Notes: generated by a model not told the origin, from the letters alone. Positions 1 through 8,919 are shown, counted from the stretch's first letter. The stretch is DNA of 36,449 bases from Coriobacteriia bacterium (GCA_030530145.1 JAUMVN010000010.1:30318-66766); one strand, 5' to 3'. Program-made: numbers and translations.

Positions 1-519
1 GTGCATGCCGCCGTGCGGGTGCACGTGCGCGCTCGACGACACGCGTCTCGCCGGGTCGAGCACCCGCTCGGCCGCCGTCACGGTGACGGCGTGCAGGCCG
101 CCGAGCAGCCGCTCGACCGGCTCCGTGTGCTCGCACAGCAGCTCGAGGCCCCTCTCGCCCCAAAAGAGCGGGGTGTGGGTGTTGCCGACCTCCCAGCCCA
201 CGCGCGCGAGCATGAAGGGATGGTCCTCAGCGACCTTGATGACCAGGCATTTGGTCGGCAAGAGACGAACGGCGACGATGGTCTCCCCGCCGCCCTCGCC
301 CTCCTCGACGCCGAGCACGTCGCCCTCGGAGAGACCGCGCGAGAGCACCCAGTCCCCCAGGCGCACGCCGACCTCGCGACCGGCCGCGCTCGTCTTCCGG
401 TGGAGCTTCTTGAACGCCTCGTGCCAGTCGACGTCGACGTAGTCCACGGCCGCGCCACCGGCCACGAGACCGGCCCATTCCTCGTCGGCGAGGTTGCCGA
501 GCACTTCTTCGCAGAGCAT
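1..519 (-). CDS. ureE: Urease accessory protein UreE, 3' end outside window
   Basis: UreE is a nickel metallochaperone that delivers Ni2+ to apo-urease in the cytoplasm. The frame is open from the ATG at 519 to the window edge, giving 173 residues without a stop. Around residues 98-119 it reads DHPF, then ARVGWEVGNTHTPLFW. This matches the conserved UreE C-domain, where the GNxH His (here H115) is the dimer-interface nickel ligand. The last visible residues, 165-173, are His-rich (HVHPHGGMH), as expected of the nickel-binding tail. The start follows ureC after 10 bases, with GGAGGGG just before the ATG. The remaining accessory genes (ureF, ureG, ureD/H) would be expected further along the minus strand, outside the window. 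The identification is firm, although the protein is incomplete. Confidence 0.93.
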   Translation of the reverse strand, partial: MLCEEVLGNLADEEWAGLVAGGAAVDYVDVDWHEAFKKLHRKTSAAGREVGVRLGDWVLSRGLSEGDVLGVEEGEGGGETIVAVRLLPTKCLVIKVAEDHPFMLARVGWEVGNTHTPLFWGERGLELLCEHTEPVERLLGGLHAVTVTAAERVLDPARRVSSSAHVHPHGGMH

Positions 520-529
520 CCGGCCCCTC

Positions 530-2251
530 CTAGAACAGGTTGTAGAGCTGCGCGAGCGGCAGCTTCTTGGCGGGCTCGCAGGTGGCCACCTCGCCGTCGA
601 CGGTGACCTTGTAGGTCTCGGGGTCGACCTCGATGGCGGGCGTCGCGTCGTTCAGGCGCATGTCGGCCTTGGTGATGTCGCGGCAGTGGCGCACGGCGGC
701 GCAGTGCTTCTTCAAGCCGAGCTGCTTGGGCACCTCGAGGTCGAGGGCGGCCTGCGAGACGAACGTGAGGCAGCTCGTGGCGCGGGCGAGGCCGTCGGCC
801 GCGAACATGTGGCGATAGGTCACCGGCTCGGTCGTGGGGATCGAGGCGTTGGCGTCGCCCATCTTCGACGCGACGATCATGCCGCCCTTGACGATGATGT
901 CCGGGCGCGAGCCGAAGAACGCCGGGTTCCAGAGCACGAGGTCGGCGAACTTGCCCACCTCGACGGAGCCCACGTAGTCGGAGATGCCGTGGGTCACGGC
1001 GGGGTTGATGGTGTACTTGGCCACGTAGCGGCGGGCGCGGAAGTTGTCGTTGCCGTGGCCCTCGTCCTCGGGAAGGGGGCCGCGCTGGTCGCGCATCTTG
1101 GAGGCCGTCTGCCAGGTGCGGGTGACGACCTCGCCCACGCGGCCCATGGCCTGGGAGTCGGAGCTCATCATGGAGAAGACGCCCATGTCCTGCAGGACAT
1201 CCTCGGCGGCGATGGTCTCCGGGCGGATGCGGGAGTCGGCGAAGGCCACGTCCTCGGGGATGGACTTGTCCAGGTGGTGGCAGACCATGAGCATGTCCAT
1301 GTGCTCATCGAGGGTATTCACCGTGAAGGGCATGGTCGGGTTCGTGGAGCTGGGCAGGATGTTCGGCTCGGCCGCGGCGCGGATGATGTCCGGCGCGTGG
1401 CCGCCGCCCGCGCCCTCGGTGTGGTAGGTGTGGATGGCTCGTCCGCCGATCGCGGCGATGGTGTCCTCGACGCAGCCGGCCTCGTTCAAGGTGTCGGTAT
1501 GGAGAGAAACCTGCACGTCGTAGGCGTCGGCCACGTTGAGGGCGTGGTTGATGGCCGCGGGCGTGGCGCCCCAGTCCTCGTGGACCTTGAGGCCGATGGC
1601 GCCGGCCTCGACCTGCTCGGCCAGGGGGCGCTCGTCGGAGCAGTTGCCCTTGCCGGTAAAGCCCAGGTTCATGGGGTAGTCCTCGGCGGCCTTGAGCATC
1701 ATATGGATGTTCCAGGGGCCGGGCGTGGAGGTGACGGCGTTGGTGCCGTCGGCCGGGCCCGTGCCGCCGCCGATCATGGTGGTCACGCCGGAGTAGAGCG
1801 CGCAGTCGATCTGCTGCGGGCAGATGAAGTGGATGTGGGTGTCGATGCCGCCGGCGGTGACGATCAGCCCCTCGCCCGCGAGGGCCTCGGTGCCCGCGCC
1901 CACGGTCATGCCGGGGGTCACGTTGTCCATGGTGTCGGGGTTGCCGGCGTGGCCGATGCCGACGATGTAGCCGCCCTTGATGCCGATGTCGGCCTTGTAG
2001 ATGCCGGTGTAGTCGAGGATGAGGGCGTTCGTGATCACGAGGTCGAGCACGCCGTCGGCGCTCGTGGAGCGGACGTTCTGGCCCATGCCGTCGCGCAGGG
2101 TCTTGCCGCCGCCGAACTTGGCCTCCTCGCCGTAGGTGGTGAGGTCGCGCTCGACCTCGATGACGAGGCTCGTGTCGGCCAGGCGGACCTTGTCGCCCGT
2201 GGTGGGGCCGTACATGGCGGCGTACTTCTGCCGAGAGATCTGAATGGCCAT
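530..2251 (-). CDS. ureC: Urease subunit alpha (catalytic)
   Basis: This is the catalytic subunit of the nickel urease, hydrolysing urea to ammonia and carbamate. It has 573 aa, full length for the family. All di-nickel ligands sit at a constant +5 offset from Klebsiella numbering: H139 and H141 (THIH), the lysine that becomes carbamylated K222 (GLKVHEDWG), H251, H277 and D365 (SSDSQAMG). The active-site flap Cys-His pair is C324-H325 (MVCHHLD). The start ATG has AAGGAGG upstream, located inside the end of ureB. It is the third gene of ureA-ureB-ureC-ureE. Nothing is missing or truncated, so an active enzyme is expected if the accessory genes lie downstream. Confidence 0.98.
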   Translation of the reverse strand: MAIQISRQKYAAMYGPTTGDKVRLADTSLVIEVERDLTTYGEEAKFGGGKTLRDGMGQNVRSTSADGVLDLVITNALILDYTGIYKADIGIKGGYIVGIGHAGNPDTMDNVTPGMTVGAGTEALAGEGLIVTAGGIDTHIHFICPQQIDCALYSGVTTMIGGGTGPADGTNAVTSTPGPWNIHMMLKAAEDYPMNLGFTGKGNCSDERPLAEQVEAGAIGLKVHEDWGATPAAINHALNVADAYDVQVSLHTDTLNEAGCVEDTIAAIGGRAIHTYHTEGAGGGHAPDIIRAAAEPNILPSSTNPTMPFTVNTLDEHMDMLMVCHHLDKSIPEDVAFADSRIRPETIAAEDVLQDMGVFSMMSSDSQAMGRVGEVVTRTWQTASKMRDQRGPLPEDEGHGNDNFRARRYVAKYTINPAVTHGISDYVGSVEVGKFADLVLWNPAFFGSRPDIIVKGGMIVASKMGDANASIPTTEPVTYRHMFAADGLARATSCLTFVSQAALDLEVPKQLGLKKHCAAVRHCRDITKADMRLNDATPAIEVDPETYKVTVDGEVATCEPAKKLPLAQLYNLF

Positions 2252-2254
2252 CGC

Positions 2255-2686
2255 TTAGGCCTCCTTAGCTGCGTCGATGCCGTCGTCCCAGCCGGGCTCG
2301 AAACCCGCGGCCACGCCCTCGACGTACTCGTCGAAGCCGCGGCGGCGAGCGCGCTCAAGGCTCGCGGCGGCGGTGCGCGGCGCGGTCACGTCGCGCGTGA
2401 GGTCGTTCAGGCCATAGACGGTCTTCGCGCCGCCGAGCTCGACCAGCTGCACGACCTTCTCCTCACCCGGCTCGAAGCGCACGGAGTTGCCGGAAGGCAC
2501 GTCGAGGCGGTAGCCGTAGGCCGCCGCGCGGTCGAAAGACAGGCAGCGGTTCACCTCGAAGAAGTGGAAGTGGCTTCCGACCTGCGCCGGCCGATCGCCG
2601 AGGTTCGTCACGTGGAGCTCGAGCGTCTTGCGTCCGGCGTTGAGCTCGATCGCGCCGTCGGCGCAGATAACCTCGCCAGGAATCAT
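2255..2686 (-). CDS. ureB: Urease subunit beta
   Basis: This is a structural subunit of the (UreABC)3 urease. Its 143 aa include the typical start MIPGEVI, the conserved core [11 protein letters not shown] and the segment RFEPGEEK. The C-terminal 35 or so residues ([16 protein letters not shown] onwards) extend beyond the minimal domain of about 105 aa, as seen in several actinobacterial UreB proteins. The start is supported by GGAGGAGC a few bases upstream. It sits 12 bases after ureA and 3 bases before ureC, so the three are surely one transcript. Confidence 0.97.
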   Translation of the reverse strand: MIPGEVICADGAIELNAGRKTLELHVTNLGDRPAQVGSHFHFFEVNRCLSFDRAAAYGYRLDVPSGNSVRFEPGEEKVVQLVELGGAKTVYGLNDLTRDVTAPRTAAASLERARRRGFDEYVEGVAAGFEPGWDDGIDAAKEA

Positions 2687-2698
2687 GGCTGCTCCTCC

Positions 2699-3001
2699 CT
2701 ACTGGATGGGGTCGTGGACGGTGACGAGCTTGGTACCGTCGGGGAAGGTGGCTTCTACCTGGACTTCCTTGACCATGGCGGGAACGCCGTCCATGACGTC
2801 GTCGGCGGTGAGGATCTGGCGCCCCAGCGTCATGAGCTCGGAGACGTCATGGCCGTCGCGGGCGAGCTCGAGCAGATCCGAGCTCAGCAGCGCCACCGCC
2901 TCCGGGTAGTTGAGCTTGAGCCCGCGGGCGCGGCGCTCGTGCGCGAGCTGTCCCGCCAGGTGGAGCATGAGCTTCTCCTGGTCCTTGTCGTTAAGGCGCA
3001 T
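2699..3001 (-). CDS. ureA: Urease subunit gamma
   Basis: This is the smallest structural subunit of urease, 100 aa, the usual length. Diagnostic stretches are [16 protein letters not shown] near residues 23-38, DGHDVSELM at 49-57 and [15 protein letters not shown] at the end. It is the first gene of the urease operon, and GGGAGAGG precedes the ATG. The upstream region of 367 bases (3002-3368) holds no gene. It contains a cluster of GAAAC words close to ureA and a dispersed palindromic element (3182-3312), which separates the urease genes from the urt operon on the same strand. Confidence 0.97.
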   Translation of the reverse strand: MRLNDKDQEKLMLHLAGQLAHERRARGLKLNYPEAVALLSSDLLELARDGHDVSELMTLGRQILTADDVMDGVPAMVKEVQVEATFPDGTKLVTVHDPIQ

Positions 3002-3086
3002 ACCTCTCCCTTCGGTTGGGTGTCGTGGGTATCCTACGGCCTAAACCGGGCCGTTCTTCGACCCTTTACCGGCGTGGGCAACACGT

Positions 3087-3111
3087 GTAACACGCCGAAA
3101 CACGGCGAAAC
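3087..3111 (-). promoter_or_regulatory. GTAAC/GAAAC half-site cluster upstream of ureA
   Basis: On the plus strand GTAAC (3087-3091), GAAAC (3097-3101) and GAAAC (3107-3111) recur every 10 bases, about 85 to 110 bases upstream of the ureA start. The palindrome ACACGTGT overlaps the first. The actinobacterial nitrogen regulator GlnR binds GTnAC and GaAAC half-sites, normally 11 bases apart, so this is reminiscent but not a perfect match. A nitrogen-control role for ureA is inference. No convincing -10/-35 pair was found here. Confidence 0.35.
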
Positions 3112-3181
3112 AAACCAAGGGCGCGCTGCAACCCGCCCGACGCCCTTCTCAAAGGCAGCGTCCCCACCGTCAACGCGCCGC

Positions 3182-3312
3182 GAATTGCGTAAGTGAACAT
3201 CTAAATCCGAGACGTCGGGGTATCAGCAACATCGGACGCAACAAAAGCCCAGGTAGACGTCTTACACCTACCTGGGCTACCGGACACGGTCGAATTAAGG
3301 TATTCACTTACG
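3182..3312. repeat. Dispersed palindromic element, copy A (divergent)
   Basis: An element of about 131 bp has terminal inverted repeats CGTAAGTGAA (3188-3197) and TTCACTTACG (3303-3312), a perfect 10-bp match. Inside is a perfect hairpin: AGCCCAGGTAG (3246-3256) pairs with CTACCTGGGCT (3268-3278) across an 11-base loop. The left end, GAATTGCGTA, followed some 15 bases later by CCGAG, matches the left ends of the elements at 15887 and 17125. It lies between urtE and ureA, which are transcribed in the same direction, and could act as an attenuator. It is the most divergent of the three copies. Confidence 0.65.
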
Positions 3313-3368
3313 GCACTTTGTTCATCAAGAGCGGCTCAGGCAGGCAAAATTCACCCGAAAAGCCCCCG

Positions 3369-4067
3369 CTACAGCGACATCGTCTCCTGCAGCTTGGCCT
3401 GGTCGAGCTCGGACGGGGCGCCGTGCATGATCACGCGCCCCTTCTCGAGCACGTAGCAGTCGTCGGCGATGCCGAGCACGAACTCCAGGTACTGCTCGAC
3501 GATGAAGACCGCGATGTCCTTGGAGATGCGGCGCAGGACGTCGCCGATCTCGTCGATGACGTTGGGCTGGATACCCTCGGTCGGCTCGTCGAGCACGAGC
3601 ACCTTCGGCTTGCCCATGAGCGCGCGGGCGATGGCGAGCTGCTGCTGCTGGCCGCCGGAGAGGTCGCCGCCCTTGCGGTCGAGGAACTCGCGCAGGATGG
3701 GGAACGTCTCGAAGATCGACTCGTCGATCTCGCCCTTGCCGCCGCGCGCCTCGAGCCCGAGCTGCAGGTTCTCGCGGACCGTGAGCTGCGGGAAGATCTC
3801 GCGGCCCTGCGGCACGTAGCCGATGCCGGCATGGGCGCGCTCGTAGGGCGCCGTCTTGGTCACGTCGACCCCGTCGACGACGACCGATCCCTTGGCGGCG
3901 GGCAGCAGGCCCATCACCGTCTTCAGCGTGGTCGTCTTTCCGGCGCCGTTGCGACCGACGAGGCAGGTCACGCGCCCGCGCTCGGCCGCGACGTCGACCC
4001 CCTGGAGCACCATTCCCTCGCCGTAACCGGCCCACAGGTCCGAGACCTCAAGCACCTTCTCGGCCAT
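3369..4067 (-). CDS. urtE: Urea ABC transporter ATP-binding protein UrtE
   Basis: This is the second of two cytoplasmic ATPases powering the high-affinity urea importer, of the branched-chain amino acid (HAAT) type. Its 232 aa include Walker A GRNGAGKTT (about 39-47), signature LSGGQQQQLAIARAL (about 135-149) and Walker B VLVLDEPTEGIQPNVI. The TEGIQPNVI ending is typical of UrtE/LivF-type subunits. Its ATG follows the urtD stop with no spacer. It is the last gene of urtABCDE, and no terminator with a U-run was seen after it. Urea rather than amino acids is inferred mainly from UrtA and the adjacent urease. Confidence 0.94.
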   Translation of the reverse strand: MAEKVLEVSDLWAGYGEGMVLQGVDVAAERGRVTCLVGRNGAGKTTTLKTVMGLLPAAKGSVVVDGVDVTKTAPYERAHAGIGYVPQGREIFPQLTVRENLQLGLEARGGKGEIDESIFETFPILREFLDRKGGDLSGGQQQQLAIARALMGKPKVLVLDEPTEGIQPNVIDEIGDVLRRISKDIAVFIVEQYLEFVLGIADDCYVLEKGRVIMHGAPSELDQAKLQETMSL

Positions 4068-4889
4068 CTACGCCTCACCTCCGCGTCCCAGATACACGTC
4101 GATAACCTGCTGGTTCTTCGACACCTCGTCCATAGTCCCCTCGTCGAGGATCTGCCCCTCGTGGAAGACCGTCACCTTGTCCGAGACGTCCTTGGCGAAC
4201 TGCATGTCATGCTCGACCACGACGACGGAGCACTCGTCTTTGACCTTGTGCAGCAGCTCCGCGGTGTGCTCGGTCTCGCGGCGGCTCATGCCGGCCACGG
4301 GCTCGTCGAGCAGCAGCAGGTCGGGGCTCTCGGCGAGGAGCATGCCGATCTCGAGCCACTGCTTCTCGCCGTGCGAGAGGCGGGTCGGGTACTCGAACTT
4401 CTTGCTGTCCAGGCCGATGAAGTCGAGCACGTAGCGGATGTGGTCCTCGGTGTCCTTCGACAGCTTCTTGAACGTCGTGGAGTACAGCGTGTGCTTGCCC
4501 GCCGCCGCGAGCTCCATGTTCTCCAGGATCGTGATGCCGTTGAACACGGAAGGGGCCTGGAACTTGCGCCCGATGCCCAGGTTGGCGATCTTGTACTCGC
4601 GCATGCGCGTGAGGTCGTACTCGCCCTTGTAGATGATGCGGCCGCTCGAGACCTTGTTCTTGCCGCAGATGGCGTCGAGCATGGTCGTCTTGCCGGCACC
4701 GTTCGGGCCGATGAAGAAGCGGATCTCGTTCTCCCCCACCGACGTCGAGACGCCCTTGATGGCCTTGAAGTCGCCGAAGGTGATGCTCACGTCCTCGATG
4801 GAGAGAAGCGCGGGCTTCTCCTCCTCGGCCGCATCGGTCGCCGGCGCGGGGGGCGCGAGGACCGCGCCCGCGGTGTCAAAGATCGCCAT
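4068..4889 (-). CDS. urtD: Urea ABC transporter ATP-binding protein UrtD
   Basis: This is the first ATPase of the urea importer (LivG-like), 273 aa. Walker A is GPNGAGKTTMLD, the signature is LSHGEKQWLEIGMLL and Walker B is LLLLDEPVAGMSRRET. The LSHGEKQWLEIG and PVAGM wording is characteristic of UrtD. An Ala/Pro-rich N-terminal extension of about 27 residues (MAIFDTAGAVLAPPAPATDA onwards) precedes the ATPase domain and looks like a flexible leader. The ATG shares one base with the urtC stop codon (TAATG), indicating translational coupling. Confidence 0.95.
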   Translation of the reverse strand: MAIFDTAGAVLAPPAPATDAAEEEKPALLSIEDVSITFGDFKAIKGVSTSVGENEIRFFIGPNGAGKTTMLDAICGKNKVSSGRIIYKGEYDLTRMREYKIANLGIGRKFQAPSVFNGITILENMELAAAGKHTLYSTTFKKLSKDTEDHIRYVLDFIGLDSKKFEYPTRLSHGEKQWLEIGMLLAESPDLLLLDEPVAGMSRRETEHTAELLHKVKDECSVVVVEHDMQFAKDVSDKVTVFHEGQILDEGTMDEVSKNQQVIDVYLGRGGEA

Positions 4890-5980
4890 TATGCCTGGCC
4901 TCCTTCTTCTCCGAGCTCAGGGGTGGGGACGGCGCCGCCGGACTTGGCCTGGCGCCAGGCGCGGAATCGCGCGGGGACGTCCTTGATGGACATAAGGCCG
5001 CCCGGCAGGAAGAGGATCACGAGCACGCACACGAGGCCGAGGCCGTAGCTCCACAGGTCGGGGAAGCTCTCGGAGGCGAAGGTCTTCACGCCGTTGACGA
5101 GAAGCGCGCCCAGGATCGGGCCGGCGAGCGTGCCCTTGCCGCCGATGGCGACCCAGATGATCATCTCGATGGAGGGAGAGACGGCGACGTCGGACGGGGT
5201 GATGATGCCCACCTGGCTCACGTAGAGCGCGCCGGCGATGCCCGCGATGGCGGCGGAGAGCGCGTAGACGAACACCTTGAAGAACGCCGTGTTGTAGCCG
5301 GTGAAGCGCACGCGGTTCTCAGAGTCGCGGATGGCGATGAGGATCTTGCCCACGCGGCGGCCGACGAGGAAGGTGCACAGGCAGAACAGCGCGATCAGGA
5401 CGGCGAGCGTCGCATAGTAGAGCGCGAGCTTGGTCGAGGACGCGTCGAGCGAGAAACCCAGCAGCGTGTCGAAGTCGGTGAGGCCGTTGGAGCCGCCGGT
5501 GTACTGCTGGCAGCCGATGAGCAGCACCGAGAGAATCATGGCGAGCGCCTGCGAGAGGATCGTGAAGTAGACGCCGCGGATGCGGTTCAGGAAGGTGAGC
5601 AGGCCGATCACCACGGCCACGAGCACGGGCACGACGACGACCATCGCGAAGGCGAAGCCGGCGTTGCCGAAGGGCACCCACCAGAAGGGCAGGCTGTCGA
5701 AGCCGCTCCAGGTCATGAAGTCGGGAAGGCCGCCGCCGGAGGCCTCGAGCTTGAGGTACATGGCCATGACGTAGGCGCCCAGGCCGAAGTAGACGCCGTG
5801 GCCGAGGCTCATGATGCCGGTGTAGCCCCAGATCATGTCCAGGCCCAGCGCGACGATGGCGAAGCACATGTACTTGGCGATGAGGCTCACGCGGAACATC
5901 GGCAGCACGAAGGGCAGGACGGCGAGCACGACGAAGACGACCGCCGCCACGACCCACGTATAGGATTTCTTCTTGGTCAT
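4889..5980 (-). CDS. urtC: Urea ABC transporter permease UrtC
   Basis: This is an inner-membrane permease of the urea importer (LivM-like), 363 aa, with an N-terminal hydrophobic helix and about ten membrane segments. Conserved family stretches are GYTGIMSLGHGVYFGLGAY (near 55-73), IRDSENRVRFTGYN and WVAIGGKGTLAGPILGA. The IRDSENRVRF loop contacts the ATPase in this family. I prefer the ATG at 5980 (MTKKKSYTW) because AAGGGGGT stands 8 bases upstream. A GTG at 5989 is possible but lies within that ribosome-binding site. Confidence 0.93.
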   Translation of the reverse strand: MTKKKSYTWVVAAVVFVVLAVLPFVLPMFRVSLIAKYMCFAIVALGLDMIWGYTGIMSLGHGVYFGLGAYVMAMYLKLEASGGGLPDFMTWSGFDSLPFWWVPFGNAGFAFAMVVVVPVLVAVVIGLLTFLNRIRGVYFTILSQALAMILSVLLIGCQQYTGGSNGLTDFDTLLGFSLDASSTKLALYYATLAVLIALFCLCTFLVGRRVGKILIAIRDSENRVRFTGYNTAFFKVFVYALSAAIAGIAGALYVSQVGIITPSDVAVSPSIEMIIWVAIGGKGTLAGPILGALLVNGVKTFASESFPDLWSYGLGLVCVLVILFLPGGLMSIKDVPARFRAWRQAKSGGAVPTPELGEEGGQA

Positions 5981-5993
5981 TCCGAGCACCCCC

Positions 5994-6890
5994 TTAATCC
6001 TCGAGCGAGCGGTTGTGGGTCTCGAAGAGGCCCTTGGGCTTGAACTGGAGCAGGATCACGATGCAGACAAAGATGAGCACCTGGCCCATAGACGCGTCCG
6101 TGAGGAACTCGAAAGCGGACTGGCCGATGCCGATGAAGCCCGCGCCGAAGACGCTGCCGAAGATGGACCCGACGCCGCCCACGACGACCGTCATGAAGGC
6201 GTTGACGATGTAGTTCTGGCCGAGGCCGCTGCCGATAAGCCCGATCCAGGTGAGCGTGCAGCCCGCGAGGCCGGCCAGGCCGCAGCCGAAGGCGAAGGTG
6301 ACGCCGTCGACGCGGCGCGTGTTCACGCCGAGCGACGAGGCCATCTGGCGGTTCTGCATGACGGCGCGGATGTTGCGGCCCCAGCGGGTGCGGAACATGA
6401 GCACGTAGACGGCGACGAGCGAGACGATCGCGATCACGAGAATCCAGATGCGCGTGTAGGGCAGGTAGACGCCGCCGATCTGCAGCGAGCCCATCATGTA
6501 CTCGGGGACCTCGACGCCGACGTTGGAGGCGCCGAAGATGTTTCGCGCCGCCTGCTGCAGGATGAGGCTCACGCCCCAGGTAACGAGCAGCGAGTCCTCG
6601 GTGCGCCCGTAGAGCCGGCAGATGACGAGCTTCTCGAGGACGAGGCCGAGCGCGGCCGCCACGACGAACGACGCGACGATGGCCACGGGCACGTAGGCGC
6701 CGAACGCCGGGCTGTCCTTGAAGAGGTTCTGCACGACGTAGGCCGTGTAGGCGCCGATCATCATGAACTCGCCGTGGGCCATATTGATGACGCCCATGAG
6801 GCCGAAGGTGATGGCCAGGCCGATGGCGGCCAGAAGCAGGATCGAGCTTAAGCTGATGCCGTTGAACACCTGCATAAGGATGGTTTCCAC
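5994..6890 (-). CDS. urtB: Urea ABC transporter permease UrtB
   Basis: This is the second permease of the urea importer (LivH-like), 298 aa, with about eight hydrophobic segments. Family signatures are GLMGVINMAHGEFMMIGAY (near 30-48), FRTRWGRNIRAVMQNRQMA and GSIFGSVFGAGFIGIGQ. The MQNRQMASSLG segment is typical of UrtB as opposed to LivH. The start is GTG at 6890, with AGGAGGTG 4 bases before it. The ribosome-binding site overlaps the urtA stop codon (TAGGAGG), so the two genes are closely linked. Some UrtB proteins carry a long N-terminal periplasmic extension that is absent here. Confidence 0.93.
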   Translation of the reverse strand: METILMQVFNGISLSSILLLAAIGLAITFGLMGVINMAHGEFMMIGAYTAYVVQNLFKDSPAFGAYVPVAIVASFVVAAALGLVLEKLVICRLYGRTEDSLLVTWGVSLILQQAARNIFGASNVGVEVPEYMMGSLQIGGVYLPYTRIWILVIAIVSLVAVYVLMFRTRWGRNIRAVMQNRQMASSLGVNTRRVDGVTFAFGCGLAGLAGCTLTWIGLIGSGLGQNYIVNAFMTVVVGGVGSIFGSVFGAGFIGIGQSAFEFLTDASMGQVLIFVCIVILLQFKPKGLFETHNRSLED

Positions 6891-6900
6891 GTCACACCTC

Positions 6901-8190
6901 CTAGGAAGAAAGGCCAGCGGCCCAGTCGTAGCTCTTCAGGTACGGGTCGGGCTTGACGGGGTCGCCCGTGGACCACACCTCGTCGATGAGTCCGTCGGCG
7001 TTCACGCGGCCGATGCGAACGGGCTTGTACATGTGCTGGTTCTCGCCGTCGATGGTCATCGTGCCCTCGGGGGCCTCGAAGGTGATCCCGCCGGCGGCAG
7101 CGCGGACCTTGTCCACGTTGGTGGAGCCGGCGGCCTCGACGGCGGCTTTCCACAGGTAGACGGCGTCGTAGCCGGCCTCGATGGGGTCGTCGGTCACGCG
7201 CGTCTCGCCATAGGCGGCCTTATAGGCGGCCACGAACTTCTGGTTGGCCTCGGTGTCGGTCGACTGGTAGTAGTTCCAGGAGACGAGGTGCCCCTCGCAG
7301 TACGAGGCGCCGATGCCCTTGACCTCCTCCTCGGCGACCGAGACCGAGCAGGTCATGACGTCGTCGCACGAGATGCCGGAGTCCTTGAGCTGCTTGAAGA
7401 AGCTCACGTTGGAGTCGCCGTTCAGGGTGTTGAAGACGAAGTCGGGCTTTGCGGCGCGGATTTTGTTGATGATCGTCGCGTAGTCCGTGTGTCCCATGGG
7501 GGTGTAGGTCTCGCCGACGATCTCGTAGCCCTTGGCGGCGGCCTGCGCCTTAATCACGGAGTTGGCCGTGCGGGGGAAGACATAGTCGGAGCCCATGAGG
7601 AAGATGCGCGGGCCGTAGTGCTCGGCGAGGTAGTCGACCGCGGGCACGATCTGCTGGTTGGGGGCGGCGCCGACGTAGAAGATGTTCTTGGAGGACTCCA
7701 TGCCCTCGTACTGGACGGGGTACCAGAGCAGGCCGTTCTTCGACTCGAAGACGGGGAGGACCGCCTTGCGGGAGGCCGAGGTCCAGCAGCCGAACACGCA
7801 GGCGACGCCGTCGGAGTCCAGGAGCTTCGTGGCCTTCTCGGAGAAGGTCGCGTTGCTGGAGGCGCCGTCCTCGATGACCGCGACGACCTTCTTGCCGAGG
7901 ACGCCGCCGGCCTCGTTGATCTCGTTGATGGCGAGGACCTCGGCGTCGCGCACCGAGGTCTCCGAGATCGACATGGTGCCGGAGAGCGAGTGGAGGATGC
8001 CGACCTTGATGGTGTCGCCGAAGACGCCGTCCACGCCGTCGGCCGCGGCGCTCGCGTCGTCGGAGCCGGAGCTGCCCGAGGACACCTGCGCGACGGCCGA
8101 GCCGCTGCAGCCGCTGACCGCCAGGGCCGAGGCCGTGAGGCCCATGAGGCCCACGAACGAGCGGCGGCTCATGTGTTGGCTTGCTGCCAT
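6901..8190 (-). CDS. urtA: Urea ABC transporter substrate-binding lipoprotein UrtA
   Basis: This is the extracellular urea-binding lipoprotein of UrtABCDE, 429 aa from the ATG at 8190 (AAAGGAAGG upstream). An in-frame upstream start at 8301 has no support. The N-terminus shows a Tat-like SRRSFVG motif, a hydrophobic stretch and the lipobox AVSGC, so a lipid-anchored protein is predicted. The mature part begins [17 protein letters not shown] and contains [17 protein letters not shown] and [19 protein letters not shown]. These segments mark the urea/amide-binding branch (UrtA/FmdD) rather than amino-acid binders. It is the first gene of the operon, with its regulatory region between 8191 and about 8430. 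Confidence 0.95.
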   Translation of the reverse strand: MAASQHMSRRSFVGLMGLTASALAVSGCSGSAVAQVSSGSSGSDDASAAADGVDGVFGDTIKVGILHSLSGTMSISETSVRDAEVLAINEINEAGGVLGKKVVAVIEDGASSNATFSEKATKLLDSDGVACVFGCWTSASRKAVLPVFESKNGLLWYPVQYEGMESSKNIFYVGAAPNQQIVPAVDYLAEHYGPRIFLMGSDYVFPRTANSVIKAQAAAKGYEIVGETYTPMGHTDYATIINKIRAAKPDFVFNTLNGDSNVSFFKQLKDSGISCDDVMTCSVSVAEEEVKGIGASYCEGHLVSWNYYQSTDTEANQKFVAAYKAAYGETRVTDDPIEAGYDAVYLWKAAVEAAGSTNVDKVRAAAGGITFEAPEGTMTIDGENQHMYKPVRIGRVNADGLIDEVWSTGDPVKPDPYLKSYDWAAGLSS

Positions 8191-8273
8191 CCGTGCCTTC
8201 CTTTCGTCGAATCGGTTGGTGGTTGACGTTATAGGCGAGGACGGCGAGCGGTTGGTTTGGAGCGGCAAACGGC

Positions 8274-8372
8274 GAAACGCGATTGTTGCGCTAGGCAACA
8301 TTTGTCACATACGTGCTGGTAAACGCGATATAGGCCGGAAACTGAGAAGAAACCGCGAAACGCGGCGGTAAC
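8274..8372 (-). promoter_or_regulatory. Candidate control region upstream of urtA
   Basis: About 85 to 180 bases before the urtA start there are four GAAAC words (8274-8278, 8338-8342, 8349-8353, 8357-8361) and GTAAC (8368-8372). Two pairs are exactly 11 bases apart, the spacing of actinobacterial GlnR half-sites. The same words cluster upstream of ureA. An operator-like palindrome, TGTTGC-GCTAG-GCAACA, lies at 8284-8300. These are sequence observations; binding by GlnR or a TetR/GntR-type regulator is inference. No clear -10/-35 pair could be assigned. Confidence 0.35.
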
Positions 8373-8430
8373 CGACGGGGCGGAAGGGCGGGAGCGAGAA
8401 GGGCCGGTTTCTCTCCTCATAGACGACGCG

Positions 8431-8717
8431 CCGGCGACGTCGCGCGGGCTTCTCGCCACAAAAGCGCCGTGCCGGCGACGTCGCCCCGGTCGCGCGCCAC
8501 AAATCCTCTCCCCCGGCGACGTCGCACGAGTTCCTCGCCACAAATACGCCGCGCCGGCGACGTCCAAGCGGCCCGTCGCCACAAAACCCCGCCCTCGGCG
8601 ACGCACGCACGTCGCCGGGGGCGGGGCTTTGTGGCGACCGGGAATTGCCGCGGCGCCGGGGGCGAGGTTTTGTGGCAGATATGCCCGACGGCGTCGCAGG
8701 GAGAGCGCATTTGTGGC
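8431..8717. repeat. Left mirror array of 41-bp repeats
   Basis: Two boxes recur with an exact 41-bp period. Box B, CCGGCGAC, is at 8431, 8472, 8513, 8554 and 8595. Box A, GCCACAAA, is at 8455, 8496, 8537 and 8578. After a centre of symmetry near 8606 both continue in reverse complement: B at 8611, 8652 and 8693 (the last two with one mismatch) and A (TTTGTGGC) at 8628, 8669 and 8710. The centre is a strong hairpin with GC-rich arms and a GCACGCAC loop. No coding sense is evident: 41 is not a multiple of 3 and the frames rotate. A matching array lies at 10226-10447 on the other side of the gene at 9045. Confidence 0.9.
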
Positions 8718-8919
8718 AGGGGCAATCAGCCAGCGAAGGAGCCAACATGAGCCAAGAACGGCCCCTTCTCACGGCATGCAGGACACGGAATGCGAGGTGC
8801 CCGTGAACGGCCCCGCAAGGCCCGCAACAATCACTCGCCAAGAAATGAACCTGACCGATAGCCCCGGAATCGCCCCGTCACCAACGCGGCCCTTTTCACA
8901 TGCCCATTGTTGAAAGCTT
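8718..8919. other. Non-coding stretch between left array and 11-bp iterons
   Basis: I see no convincing gene here. A 19-codon frame, 8747-8806 (MSQERPLLTAC onwards), has AAGGAG upstream but no recognisable content. The stretch is a little less GC-rich than the array. It forms part of the 854-base gap between urtA and the gene at 9045. Confidence 0.5.

Noticed and set aside
494..3196. 900-codon open frame on the plus strand opposite urease genes
   Set aside because: It is antisense to ureABC, which carry full catalytic motifs. Its His/Val/Asp-rich translation is typical of an opposite-strand shadow in GC-rich DNA.
8431..8717. CRISPR array
   Set aside because: The spacing is regular, but the conserved words are only 8 bases, the second half is inverted, the intervening parts are repeat-related and no cas gene is present.
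8747..8806. 19-codon frame with a good ribosome-binding site
   Set aside because: Too short, with no recognisable content and no sign of conservation that can be judged from one sequence.
8229..8841. Open frames of 102-178 codons across the 41-bp array
   Set aside because: They are Arg-rich translations of the repeats in rotating frames (period not a multiple of 3), with no start context.
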